NCBI GenBank assembly: GCA_016871015.1
Contig: VFZX01000037.1
Coordinates: forward strand, 1 to 33,854
Length of the DNA stretch: 33,854 nucleotides
Source of the DNA: Acidobacteriota bacterium
Lineage (GTDB): Bacteria; Acidobacteriota; Terriglobia; Bryobacterales; Bryobacteraceae
Direction: 5' to 3'
Part shown: piece after piece, positions 6,931 to 16,536 of the stretch
How positions within the stretch are numbered: position 1 is the stretch's first letter
How the letters are laid out: each line of letters begins with the position of its first letter
Translations under genes and position numbers: made by a program
The notes under the pieces: model-generated
Database searches by the model: none
Seen by the model: only the letters and a program-made list of their open reading frames with translations
Told to the model about the DNA's origin: nothing

Positions 6931-9552
6931 ATGCTGCTCGCGGCTGCGGTTCCAATTCTCGCGGCGAAATGTCTCGCTTGTCACAACAGCGAATCGAGGG
7001 TCGCGGGGCTGGACCTGTCCACCCGCCAGTCCGCGCTGCGCGTGGTGGCGCCGGGCGACCCGGCCGCAAGCAAGCTGTTCCAATACGTCAGCGCGGGCAA
7101 GATGCCACCGGGCAAACCGCTCGAATCCGCCGATGTCGCCGAGATCAAGAGCTGGATTTCCGCCGGTGCGCCGTGGGGCAGCGAGGAGAAGCTGGTGTCC
7201 GCCCGTCCTCGCGCGGGGCTCGACTGGTGGTCGCTGCAATCGCCCGTGAAGCCGCCCGTTCCCGCTGGAGCGGAGCATCCGGTAGACGCGTTTGTTCTGG
7301 CACGGCTCAAGGAAAAGGGCCTGGACCTGAGTTCCCGCGCGGATCACCGCACGCTGATCCGCCGCCTGCATTTCGATCTCACCGGGCTACCCGCCAGTCC
7401 CGGCGATCTCTCCGCCGCCTATGAGGAGACGCTCGGCCGCCTCATGCGGTCCCCGCACTACGGTGAGCGGCTGGCGCGTTACTGGCTTGACGTGGTCCGC
7501 TTCGGCGAATCCGATGGCGGCGAGCACAACAACGAGCGCATGACTGCTTGGAAGTACCGCGACTACGTGATCGGCGCGTTCAACTCCGGCAAGCCGTACA
7601 CCGATTTCATCCGCGAACAGGTAGCAGGCGACCTGCTCGCGCCCGGCGACCCCAAGCTCACCGCCGCCACCGGATTCCTGGTGTGCGGCCCCTGGGACTC
7701 GGTCACCAAGATCACCAACCGCGATGAGACGTTCCGCAGGATGGGTCGGCAGGATGAGCTCGACGACATGGTGACCACGACGTTTGCCACCTTCCAGGGA
7801 CTCACCGTCAATTGTGCGCGCTGCCATGACCACAAGTTCGATCCGATTCCCACGCGCGACTACTACCAGTTGACCGCCGCCTTCCACGGGATCACATTCG
7901 GGGAGCGCGACGTGTCGACCGGTGAGCAACGCAAGGAGCGTGATGATCTGATCGCGCCACTGCGGAAGGAACAAGACGGTCTCAAGCGCGAACTCGGCGA
8001 CATCGAAGACGGGAAGCGCACCGCGCTGCTCGCGGCCCGCTACCGCGAGATCGAGATGCCGCGCCAGGCCGGAGCCAAGCACCTGCAGGTGAATCCGGTG
8101 TTCAATCGCAACCGGTTCGCTCCCGTGACCGCGTCGAAATTCCGTTTCGTGGTGACTTCGAACCAAGTGAATGTCCCGCCAAAGATCGACCACCTCGAAC
8201 TGCTTCCCTCGGGCAAGAGCGTAACGGACTGGACCGGATCGAAAGCTGCCACCGACGACGCGCCACAGATTCTCGAAATCGCGCTGGACGCACCGGCCAT
8301 GGTCAACGAGATCCGCTGGTCATCGGACCGGATGAGGGGCGTCAAGGACGGGGCCATCCGCGTTTACCGCTTCGAGTATTTTGATGACTCCGGCTGGAAG
8401 ATTGCGGGTTCCATGCTCGACCACGAAGTTCCCGCCGAGGTCGCGCTGCCTGAAGTCACGGATGCCCAACTCGAAGCGGCGATCCCGGAATCATCGCGAG
8501 CCCGCCGCCGCGAGTTGACGCAAGCGATCAAGGACCTGCAAGCGCGGATCGACGCCGTGCCGCCATTGCAAACGGTGCATGCGGCCAAGCTCGAGCCCAA
8601 GATGCTGCCCGCTTTCATCCTCGATCGCGGCAGTGTCAGCCAGCCGAAGGACGAAGTCCGCCCTGGCGCGCTGACCGCCATCCGGCAGCTCGATTCGAAA
8701 CTTCCCGCCGGATCCGACGCTGAGCGCCGCCTCGCCCTGGCTGATTGGCTGACCAGCCCGAAGAATCCGCTGACGGCGCGCGTCATCGTCAATCGCATCT
8801 GGCAGCTTCATTTCGGCGCTGGCATCGTGAACACGCCTTCCGACTTTGGATTCAACGGCGACCGGCCTTCGCATCCGGAACTGCTCGACTGGCTTGCCGT
8901 GTCGTTCATGGAAAACGGTTGGGACATCCGCTGGCTGCAGCGGCTGATCCTGTCCTCGCGCGTCTATCAGCAGTCGTCTCTGATGAATGCGAAGGCGCAC
9001 GCTGTCGATGGCGCCAACCGCCTGCTCTGGCGGATGCCGGTCCGCCGCATGGACGCCGAGACCCTGCGCGATTCGATCCTGGCCGCTGCTGGATCCCTGA
9101 ATCCGGAACACGGCGGTCCGAGCTTCCTGCTGCAAAAGAAGGAGGCACGCGGGTCGTATCTATACCGCGCGCTCGACAATGACGGTCCGGCGGTCTGGCG
9201 GCGCTCGGTGTACAAGTTCGCGGCGCGCGGCGGGGAGCGCGTGTTCATGGACGGCTTCGATTGCCCGGATCCGTCGGTGGCGACTCCGCGCCGGTCTGAG
9301 TCGAACACGCCCGTGCAGGCGCTGACGCTACTCAACAACGCGTTCGTGCTGCGGCAGGCGGGCCTCCTGGCTGCACGGATTGAAAAGGAATCCGCCGGTC
9401 CGGCACGCGTCACCCGCGCCTTCCAATTGCTGTTCAGCCGCGACCCTTCCGCCAACGAGCGTACCCAGGCGGACGAATTCATCGAGCAGCACGGCTTCGC
9501 GCTCTACTGCCGCGCTCTGCTCAATTCCAACGAGTTTGTCTATGTACCGTAG
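6931..9552 (+). CDS. PSD1/DUF1549-DUF1553 protein with cytochrome-c-like N-terminus
   Basis: An 873-residue exported protein of the Planctomycete-type PSCyt1/PSCyt2/PSD1 family. The start at 6931 has AGGAG at 6918-6922 and a short signal-like N-terminus. A CxxCH haem-type motif follows at 14-18 (CLACH). DUF1549 (PSCyt2) covers roughly residues 95-320 and has a second CxxCH at 295-299 (CARCH), then DHKFDPIPTRDYY. DUF1553 (PSD1) covers roughly 590-840 and includes NRIWQLHFGAGIV and SNTPVQALTLLN. A discoidin/F5-8-like insert may lie between them. The family is usually encoded next to DUF1501 proteins, as here, where the next gene overlaps by 11 nt. Its biochemical role is unsettled; redox or polysaccharide-related functions in the periplasm have been suggested. 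Confidence 0.93.
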   Translation: MLLAAAVPILAAKCLACHNSESRVAGLDLSTRQSALRVVAPGDPAASKLFQYVSAGKMPPGKPLESADVAEIKSWISAGAPWGSEEKLVSARPRAGLDWWSLQSPVKPPVPAGAEHPVDAFVLARLKEKGLDLSSRADHRTLIRRLHFDLTGLPASPGDLSAAYEETLGRLMRSPHYGERLARYWLDVVRFGESDGGEHNNERMTAWKYRDYVIGAFNSGKPYTDFIREQVAGDLLAPGDPKLTAATGFLVCGPWDSVTKITNRDETFRRMGRQDELDDMVTTTFATFQGLTVNCARCHDHKFDPIPTRDYYQLTAAFHGITFGERDVSTGEQRKERDDLIAPLRKEQDGLKRELGDIEDGKRTALLAARYREIEMPRQAGAKHLQVNPVFNRNRFAPVTASKFRFVVTSNQVNVPPKIDHLELLPSGKSVTDWTGSKAATDDAPQILEIALDAPAMVNEIRWSSDRMRGVKDGAIRVYRFEYFDDSGWKIAGSMLDHEVPAEVALPEVTDAQLEAAIPESSRARRRELTQAIKDLQARIDAVPPLQTVHAAKLEPKMLPAFILDRGSVSQPKDEVRPGALTAIRQLDSKLPAGSDAERRLALADWLTSPKNPLTARVIVNRIWQLHFGAGIVNTPSDFGFNGDRPSHPELLDWLAVSFMENGWDIRWLQRLILSSRVYQQSSLMNAKAHAVDGANRLLWRMPVRRMDAETLRDSILAAAGSLNPEHGGPSFLLQKKEARGSYLYRALDNDGPAVWRRSVYKFAARGGERVFMDGFDCPDPSVATPRRSESNTPVQALTLLNNAFVLRQAGLLAARIEKESAGPARVTRAFQLLFSRDPSANERTQADEFIEQHGFALYCRALLNSNEFVYVP

Positions 9553-10918
9553 CCGCCGCGACTGGCTGTTCCACGCTGGGGGCGGACTCGCCGGGCTCGC
9601 CCTGGCGCAGTTGGCCGCCGGAGGAAAGACGCATTTCCCCGCCAAGGCCAAGCGCCTGATCCTGCTGTTCTGTCCCGGCGGAATCAGCCAGGTGGACACC
9701 TTCGATCACAAGCCGGAGCTCGAAAAGCACCACGGCAAGGAGACCAAGGGCGCCAACACCATCACTCCGTTCTTTGGCAAGCGCGGGACCGTGATGCGAA
9801 GTCCGTTCTCGTTCCAGCGCTACGGAAAGACGGGACAGTGGGTGTCGAACATCCTGCCGCATCTCTCCGGATGCGTGGACGATCTCACGTTCATCCACTC
9901 GATGGTCACGCGATCGAACACGCATGGACCCGCGCTGTTCCAGATGTCAACCGGATCCATCTTCCAAGGCTTCCCCTCGATCGGATCCTGGATCAGCTAC
10001 GGACTTGGTTCGGAGAACTCGAACCTGCCCGCCTTTGTCGCTCTGCCGGACCATCGGGGGATGCCGCCCGGAGGGGTCGCGCACTGGGGCAACGGATTCC
10101 TGCCCGCCGCCCACCAGGGCGTCGTGTTCGGCGGAGAGAAGGAGCCAATCGCCGACCTGCGTCCCACCGGCCCCATCAGCGGGCGTGCCCAGGAAGCCAC
10201 GTTCCGTCTCCTGGGCGACATGAACCGCGCGCACCTCGAAGCACACGCCAATGAAGACGCACTCGACGCCCGGATCAAGGCCTACGAGCTTGCCGCGCGC
10301 ATGCAGTTGAGCGCTCCCGAGGTTACCTCGGTTGCCGGCGAGACGGACACGGTGCGCGAGGCCTATGGACTCAACGATCCGGAACTGCGCCCCTACGCCT
10401 ACAACTGCCTCCTCACCCGGCGGCTCATCGAGCGCGGTGTCCGTTGCGTCCAGTTGTTCAACGGCGCCCATTTCGGCTCGCCACGGGTGAACTGGGACGC
10501 GCACGAGAACCTCGAAATCAACCACGGCAAGCTGGCGCGTGTGCTCGATAAGCCGACCGCCGCACTGATCCGCGATCTGAAGCAGCGCGGCCTGTTCGAC
10601 GACACGATCCTGCTGTTCACCACCGAATTCGGCCGTCTGCCCATCAGCCAGGGACTCGGCGAGGGCGGGCGCGACCACAACCCGGAGGGCTTTACGGCGT
10701 TCGTTTGCGGCGGCGGATTCAAGCGCGGCTTTGCCTACGGGTCGACCGACGAGTTGGGCTACAAGGCGGCCGAAAATCCCGTGACTTTGTACGACCTGCA
10801 CGCGACGATGCTGCATCTGATGGGGCTCGACCATACGCGCCTGACCTACTATCACAACGGGCTAAACCGGCGGTTGACCGACGTTCACGGACACCTGGTG
10901 CGCGAATTGCTGGCGTAG
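9542..10918 (+). CDS. DUF1501 family protein, Tat-exported
   Basis: A 458-residue DUF1501 protein, a family distantly related to sulfatases and alkaline phosphatases. The start at 9542 gives MYRSRRDWLFHAGGGLAGLA, a clear twin-arginine signal with a hydrophobic core. The mature part opens with KRLILLFCPGGISQVDTFDHKP, the family hallmark. Further motifs are FIHSMVTRSNTHGPA and, near the end, FTTEFGRLPISQ followed by GRDHNPEGFTAFVCGGG, both standard. It overlaps the 3' end of the PSD1 gene by 11 nt, so the two are translationally linked and probably act together outside the cytoplasm. The enzymatic activity is not known. Confidence 0.94.
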   Translation: MYRSRRDWLFHAGGGLAGLALAQLAAGGKTHFPAKAKRLILLFCPGGISQVDTFDHKPELEKHHGKETKGANTITPFFGKRGTVMRSPFSFQRYGKTGQWVSNILPHLSGCVDDLTFIHSMVTRSNTHGPALFQMSTGSIFQGFPSIGSWISYGLGSENSNLPAFVALPDHRGMPPGGVAHWGNGFLPAAHQGVVFGGEKEPIADLRPTGPISGRAQEATFRLLGDMNRAHLEAHANEDALDARIKAYELAARMQLSAPEVTSVAGETDTVREAYGLNDPELRPYAYNCLLTRRLIERGVRCVQLFNGAHFGSPRVNWDAHENLEINHGKLARVLDKPTAALIRDLKQRGLFDDTILLFTTEFGRLPISQGLGEGGRDHNPEGFTAFVCGGGFKRGFAYGSTDELGYKAAENPVTLYDLHATMLHLMGLDHTRLTYYHNGLNRRLTDVHGHLVRELLA

Positions 10919-11128
10919 CACCGCCGGTTCGCCCCCGATTAAGTCCGGTTCGCCACCCCTATTCGCGGTCCTCCAGGGCAAATATTTGCGAATCTCCAGC
11001 CCCTGCGTTAGCCTGGAAGCAGGGTAAGGGTGTAGGCGGATTCCGCCTTTCAGGATGGCTCGTTGTGTGTCAGGGCGCGGCCGATTCGCTTCCGCTCCTT
11101 CCCCAATTCTTCAGTCTGGGGTCAGAAA
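10919..11128 (+). promoter_or_regulatory. Leader region of the Oar-like receptor: direct repeat and palindromes
   Basis: This 210-base gap holds a 10-bp direct repeat CCGGTTCGCC at 10924-10933 and 10945-10954, exactly 21 bp (about two helical turns) apart. It also holds a perfect 12-bp palindrome GCAAATATTTGC at 10978-10989 and a short hairpin GGCGG-ATT-CCGCC around 11035-11047. A weak promoter, TTGCGA (10986-10991) with TAGCCT (11009-11014) at 17 bp, would give a leader of about 108 nt. The layout suggests operator sites upstream of the receptor gene. GGGGT at 11118-11122 may be its ribosome site. Confidence 0.35.
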
Positions 11129-14100
11129 ATGTCACCAACAAAGCCTCGGGCTTGGCAGATCCTAACCGTGGGTCTGCTCGGGTCCATCTCTCTCTTCGGT
11201 CAAGCAACCGACGGGAACCTCGTCGGTCTCATCACGGATAGCAGCGGCGCCGCGGTCGGCGACGCATCCATCGAACTGCTCAACCCGGCCACCAACGTCA
11301 AGTCCGCAACCAAATCCGACGGAATTGGCCAATACCGCTTCAGCAATATTCCGGTCGGCGCCTACCGGCTGAGCGTTTCGAAAGCCGGCTTCAGGACCGC
11401 GTCGCTTGCGAACCTCGCGATCCAGTTAAACCGCACTTCAACGGCGAACTTCACGCTTGACGTGGGAGCCGTGACCGAAACCGTTACGGTCACGGAAGCC
11501 GCGGCACTCATCGATACCACCACGGCCCAAGTGCAGTCCGTTTTTGATCAGCGTCATGCCCAGATGCTTCCGCTCACCGGAATCAGCACTCTCGGCGTGA
11601 TCAACTTGAGCCTGCTCAGCGCGGGCGTCAGCTCCGGCGGCGGTGTCGGCTACGGAACCGGACCCTCAGTGGGCGGCCAGCGTCCGACGAACAATAATTT
11701 CATGATCGACGGCATCGACAACAACAACCGTTCTGTTACTGGTCCGATTCTGCGGCCGTCCAACGAAGCGGTGGCCGAGTTCTCCTTGCTGCAGACCAGT
11801 TTTCCGCCGAGTTCGGACACTCCACCGGCGGCCAGTTCAACACGGTGATGAAGAGCGGCTCGAACGCCTTCCATGGAGCGGCTTTTGGCTATCACCAGAA
11901 CCGTAATCTCAACGCGATCGACGAGCAGTTCAAGCGCGCCGGATTCCGCAACAAAGCTCCGCGTTTTGACAGCAACCGGATCGGCGGCAATATCGGCGGT
12001 CCGATCTTGAGAGACAAAGCGTTCTTCTTCTTCAATTACGACTACAGCCCGACCGGCCAGGCCTCCACCGCCAAGGGCGCGATCTTCGTCCCCACGGCTG
12101 ACGGAATCCGGATTCTCGACGGGCTTCAGGGGATCAGCAAGGCCAACCTGGACCAGTTCAAGCGTTGGGTTCCGGCCGCCGCAACGGCAACAGCGAACCG
12201 CTTCACTTCCGTCCGTGGCGTGCAGATCCCGCTCGGCGCCTTGTCAGTGACCGGACCTTCTTTCGAGAACATCCACAGCTACACCGCTAACGGCGATTAC
12301 AACCTGTCGGAGCGGGACCAGATCCGCGTCCGTTACCTGCACCGCCGCATCGATAGTATCGATACGGCTGCCGACCTGCCCGCCTTCTTTTCCCCGGTCC
12401 AGGAGCGTGCGCACCTGGCTTCGGTATCGCATTTCCATACGTTCTCCCCGCGCGTCACCAACGAGCTCCGGCTGGCCTACACGCGCCGCGTCGCGGATTT
12501 CCCGCTCGATGCCTACAGCTATCCGGGCCTGGATGCGTTTCCGAACCTCACGATGGCGGACCTGGGGATCAACATCGGTCCGAACCAAAACTTTCCCCAG
12601 AGCGACGCCGCCAACTCCTTTCAGTTGATCGAGAACCTGAGCTGGATCAAGGGCGCTCACACACTCAAGATGGGCTACGACGGACGCAAGCTGAACCGGA
12701 GTTCGTTCTTCGTCCAACGCGCCCGTGGCGACTATATCTATCAGACGTTCGAGCGGTTCCTGAACGACATTACCCCCGAGTTCGCGCAACGTTCCGTGGG
12801 CGGCTTCCCGTTCGCCGGAAACCTGCTCTCGCACTACCTCTACATCAACGACGACTGGAAGATCAAGCCGAACGTAACGCTCAACCTCGGACTCCGTTAT
12901 GAGTTCGTCGACGTGCCGGCGGGCGCCAAACTCCAGCGCCTGAACTCGGTCGCCAGCGTGCCGCAGTTCCCGATTGGCGAGCCGCTGCCGACCAAGAGGG
13001 ACTTCGCCCCGCGAGTTGGCTTGGCGTGGTCGCCCGGCAATGACGGCAGGACTTCGGTCCGCGCCGGATTCGGGTTGGGCTACGATCAGGTCTATCAGAA
13101 CCTGGGCACAGTGTCCCTTCCGCCCCAGTTCTTCTCAACCGTCGACGCTCATATCACGCGGGCCAATGGATCGAACTTCCTGGGCGCCGGCGGAGTCCAA
13201 AACATCGCGGCTCCGGTTACTGACCCGGCGACAGCGCGCCGGCTGACTTCGTCGTACATTCCCGATCAGACCCGGCCCTACAGCATCCAGTGGACCCTCG
13301 GAGTCCAGCGCGTGTTCGCGCAGGACTACACGGCGGAGGTCCGCTACCTCGGCAGCCGCGGCATCCATCTTCCATTCCAGATCCAGCCGAACCGGGCGGC
13401 GGCGGTGACCGCGGCCTCCGGCTCCGTGCTGCCCACCTACCTGCAGCGCCCGAGCCAGGGAGAAGTCGATGGTCTTCGCACGTCTCTTGCCGATCTGTTG
13501 ACGTTCAACACGAACACCCTCGCCGCGCAGGGATTCGCCTCGACGATCACCGCGTTCTACCCGCTCGGCAACTCCTCCTACCACGGACTGGCGGCGCAAC
13601 TCACCCGGCGCTTCTCGCGCGGCCTGCAGATGAACCTCGCCTACACCTGGTCGCACAACATCGACGACTCCACCGCCGCGCTCAACAGCACTGTGCTGAC
13701 GCCGCGCCGCCCGCAGGACTTCTTCAACCTCCGTCCGGAGCGCGCTGACTCGGCCCTCGACCGGCGCCACCGGATGACTATCGCCTGGATCTACGACACG
13801 CCGTGGTTCAAGGACGGCAATTGGATGAAGAAGAACCTGCTCGGCAACTGGACCTTCACGGGAATCTACACCGCCGAGACCGGCGCCTGGGGGACCGTGC
13901 GCTCCGGCGTCGACTCCAACTTCAACGGCGACAACGCGGGCGACCGCACCATCGTCAATCCGTCCGGCAATCCCCTGCTCGCTTCCGGTGTCCGCGCTCT
14001 GTGCCGCGGCGGCGGAACCTGCGATCCGGCGGTGGGCGCCGACCGGGCCCGCATCGTTGGCTGGGTGGCCGACGACCCGAACGCCCGCTACATCCTCGCC

Positions 14101-14445
14101 GGACAGGGCAGCTTCCCGAACGCGGGGCGCAACACACTCCGCCTTCCGGGCATCAACAACTTCGATGTGAACTTCGGCAAGCGCATCTCCGTGACGGAGC
14201 GGCACGCGGTCGAGTTCCGGCTGGAAACCTACAACCTGCTCAACAACTCGCAGTACACGCCCGGATTCCCCAACACCGCTGCGGCACGGTCGCGCACCAC
14301 GGCGTCCGCGACGAACCTGTTGCTGGCCGGAACGCAAGGCGCCTCCAGCCGTCCGTCGGTCGCCAACGCCGTGTTCATGCGGCCTGATCTGGCGTTCCAG
14401 TCCAACAGCCGGACTCTCCAATTGGTGCTGCGCTACACGTTCTAA
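11129..14445 (+). pseudogene. Oar-like TonB-dependent receptor, one frameshift
   Basis: An outer-membrane TonB-dependent receptor of the large Oar-like type, about 1105 residues if the frame is repaired. The ATG at 11129 starts a signal peptide (MSPTKPRAWQILTVGLLGSI). A carboxypeptidase-regulatory-like domain follows (GNLVGLITDSSGAAV...), then the plug (PTNNNFMIDGIDNNN). The frame breaks near 11795: the first frame reads EFSLLQTSF and then runs out of frame to a stop at 11846-11848, while frame 1 continues perfectly as SAEFGHSTGGQFNTVMKSGS. The family expectation LQNQFSAEFG fits one missing A in CAGA(A)CCAG at about 11795. The barrel then runs to a C-terminal aromatic residue (VLRYTF). It is either a decayed gene or a sequence error. 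Substrate unknown; a glycan or peptide is typical. Confidence 0.9.
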
Positions 14446-16532
14446 ACGCCCCAGTCCGCTGGGTCGGAAACAACCAACTCTAACCAACCGTCACGTGGCA
14501 GGGAGTCCGCCGGGAGGGCTCCCTGCCACAACGACATTTTGACCCGGATTAGGTCGGCTCCGGCGGCGCCGATCGCTTCGAACGGAACCGCTACCTCGAG
14601 CACCTTGCGAAACGCGGCTTGGACCGGGGCGCCATCTTCAGCAATCCGCGCTCCGGCGGCCGACAGCAGCACGTTCCACTGGATCTCAGGAAACGCCAGG
14701 CACAGACGCGCCTCTCCAGGGTCCTGTTCGAAATCGATGCGCAGGAACAGGTGTGTTCTGCCTGCCCCATAGTGAAGCTCCCGGATCAAGGACCGCTGCT
14801 CATGCATCGCTCCGGAGCGCGCGTCGATACTGTACTTGCCCGCGCCCAGCCACTCAAAGAACGTGACATCGCCGTCAATCACCGGATCCAGGCGCGACGA
14901 GGGAGTCTGATGATGTCCCGAAAAGTGGACTTTGATGATTGGCCGCGATAGATCGTCCGGAGGCGGGATATTGAGCGCCCGGTAGACATTGGCCACGTGG
15001 CGCCGGAACAACTCGTCGAACTCAGCGCGATTCTCGGAATAGTGTTCCGGGCCGTACCACCAGCACCAGTCGCTGCCCTCGGCGATGAGCAGCTCTTCGT
15101 AGGCAAGCGCGCGCTGTGCTTCAGTCAACCCGTCGGACTCGGCTGCCGCTTCGTACGCCTGGCGCGCCCGCAGAACCATATCCCAGGCATGGTTGTCCTC
15201 CGAAGCCCCGATCCAGACATCAAAGTTCGCATTGATCCACGACCCTGGGAAGATGTGGCCAAGCGGCTCCGCGGGCACCCGCTCCAGCGCCTCACTCACC
15301 GTGACCGCCTCCATTCCGGGCGCCTCGCTGATCTTCTTGTAGAGCGCGCGCAGGAACGGACGTCCATTCCGGTGATAATGCTCCCAGGCGTTCTCTCCGT
15401 CCAGAATGACCGGCACCAGCGCATCGCGCCCCGCCGACAGAATCGGCGCGCAATTGCCGTAGATCGTATCGAGGAAGTGCTGCGCCGCCTGTTCCGCTTC
15501 CATCTTGGAGTACACGAATCCCACCAGGTCGCTCAGATGATGATCGCGGAACAGCACGTGCATCGACTGCCCTTGCTGCTCCCACCAGTATGGCCGGTAC
15601 GTTTCCACGCAGCCCGCCTCACGGTGCAGCGTCCGCGCCAGGACTCCGTTGTCGGTGGCCGCCCACCGGAAGCCCTCCTCAGCCGCGATCCGGAACGCCG
15701 CGTCCGACACCGACCCCTCCGAGGGCCACAAGCCGGCGGGGGCCGCGCCGAACTCCCGCGCGGTGTACTCGCGCGCGGTCCGCAACTGGTGGCGGGCATC
15801 TTCGGGATAGGAGAACTGCGGCGGAAGCGCAACGTAGGGATGCGACACCGCGGCGATGTTGCTGTCGCACAGCAGCGGCAGGATTGGATGGTAGTAGGGC
15901 GTGGTCGAGATCTCCACCTGTCCCGACGCGGCGAAGTCGCGGTAGGCGGGCATCACACGGTTGATAATCTCCAATTGTTTGCGGCCCATCCACTCCTGGT
16001 CCTCGAGCGTGTAGTCCCGCTCTTTGGCCACCAGTTCCGCCACCTCGGGGTCCCCTTCGAGGAACTCCTCGTCGAACCAGGCAAGTTGCGACAGCACCTG
16101 CACGTCGCGCAGAGCCTCCGGCGGGAAGAAGGGCCGCGCCTTCCGCGGATTCTTGTTCACGCCGCACCAGGCATCGTACAGCTCACCGTAACGGGGAAAG
16201 CGGTAGATCATGTGTCCCGGATGCGCCTGGAAGAAATAGCGCAACAGGAACGCCTGCTGCTCCAGGCTCAGGACTTCAGCGGGAGCGAGGGCTGTCCGGA
16301 GGAACGGATCCGCCGCCTTTCCCTCCGCGTACTCCTGGATCTGCACCATCATCGATGGAACCAGGTTGAACGTCTGCCGGACCTGCGGGAAGTCCTCGAG
16401 GATCTTCACCATCCCGTAGTAATCTTTGAGCGCGTGAAGGCGCGTCCAGGGCAGGTGATACTCGCCCGTCACCAGATCCTTGTAGAACGGCTGGTGCATG
16501 TGCCAGACGAACGTCAAGTAGATGCGGGGCAT
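14442..16532 (-). CDS. Glycoside hydrolase family 57 protein
   Basis: A 696-residue GH57 enzyme, the family of retaining alpha-amylases, alpha-galactosidases, branching enzymes and 4-alpha-glucanotransferases. The start at 16532 opens with MPRIYLTFVWHMHQPFYKDL, the family's N-terminal HxHQP block. The predicted nucleophile is E272 (GLWPSEGSVSD) and the acid/base is D378 (ILDGENAWEHY). A C-terminal beta-rich segment follows the barrel. No signal peptide is seen, so it is probably cytoplasmic, acting on glycogen or maltodextrin-like glucans. It starts 4 nt after the stop of the propeller/phosphoesterase gene and so belongs to the nadE operon. Its 3' end overlaps the receptor gene by 4 nt. The precise specificity cannot be read. 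Confidence 0.92.
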   Translation of the reverse strand: MPRIYLTFVWHMHQPFYKDLVTGEYHLPWTRLHALKDYYGMVKILEDFPQVRQTFNLVPSMMVQIQEYAEGKAADPFLRTALAPAEVLSLEQQAFLLRYFFQAHPGHMIYRFPRYGELYDAWCGVNKNPRKARPFFPPEALRDVQVLSQLAWFDEEFLEGDPEVAELVAKERDYTLEDQEWMGRKQLEIINRVMPAYRDFAASGQVEISTTPYYHPILPLLCDSNIAAVSHPYVALPPQFSYPEDARHQLRTAREYTAREFGAAPAGLWPSEGSVSDAAFRIAAEEGFRWAATDNGVLARTLHREAGCVETYRPYWWEQQGQSMHVLFRDHHLSDLVGFVYSKMEAEQAAQHFLDTIYGNCAPILSAGRDALVPVILDGENAWEHYHRNGRPFLRALYKKISEAPGMEAVTVSEALERVPAEPLGHIFPGSWINANFDVWIGASEDNHAWDMVLRARQAYEAAAESDGLTEAQRALAYEELLIAEGSDWCWWYGPEHYSENRAEFDELFRRHVANVYRALNIPPPDDLSRPIIKVHFSGHHQTPSSRLDPVIDGDVTFFEWLGAGKYSIDARSGAMHEQRSLIRELHYGAGRTHLFLRIDFEQDPGEARLCLAFPEIQWNVLLSAAGARIAEDGAPVQAAFRKVLEVAVPFEAIGAAGADLIRVKMSLWQGALPADSLPRDGWLELVVSDPADWGV
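14495..14529 (+). terminator. Long inverted repeat, probable terminator of the receptor gene
   Basis: A perfect 11-bp inverted repeat, GTGGCAGGGAG (14495-14505) and CTCCCTGCCAC (14519-14529), has a 13-nt loop and lies 50 nt after the receptor stop codon. An ATTTT tract begins 8 nt further on. It sits inside the 3' coding end of the convergent GH57 gene, so the same bases also encode protein. The distance to the T-tract weakens the call. Confidence 0.45.
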
Positions 16533-16536
16533 TGAA

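Noticed and set aside
11035-11047. GGCGG-ATT-CCGCC as a terminator of the DUF1501 operon
   Set aside because: Only a 5-bp stem with three Ts, more than 110 nt after the stop; too weak to call.
11795-11803. Programmed -1 frameshift in the receptor gene
   Set aside because: Only a TTTT run is present with no classic slippery heptamer or clear downstream structure, and a single missing A restores the family sequence better.
13135-14487. Long minus-strand open frame opposite the first receptor (450 codons)
   Set aside because: Arginine-, glycine- and valine-rich with no family motif; it mirrors a well-supported receptor barrel on the plus strand and is a GC-rich shadow.
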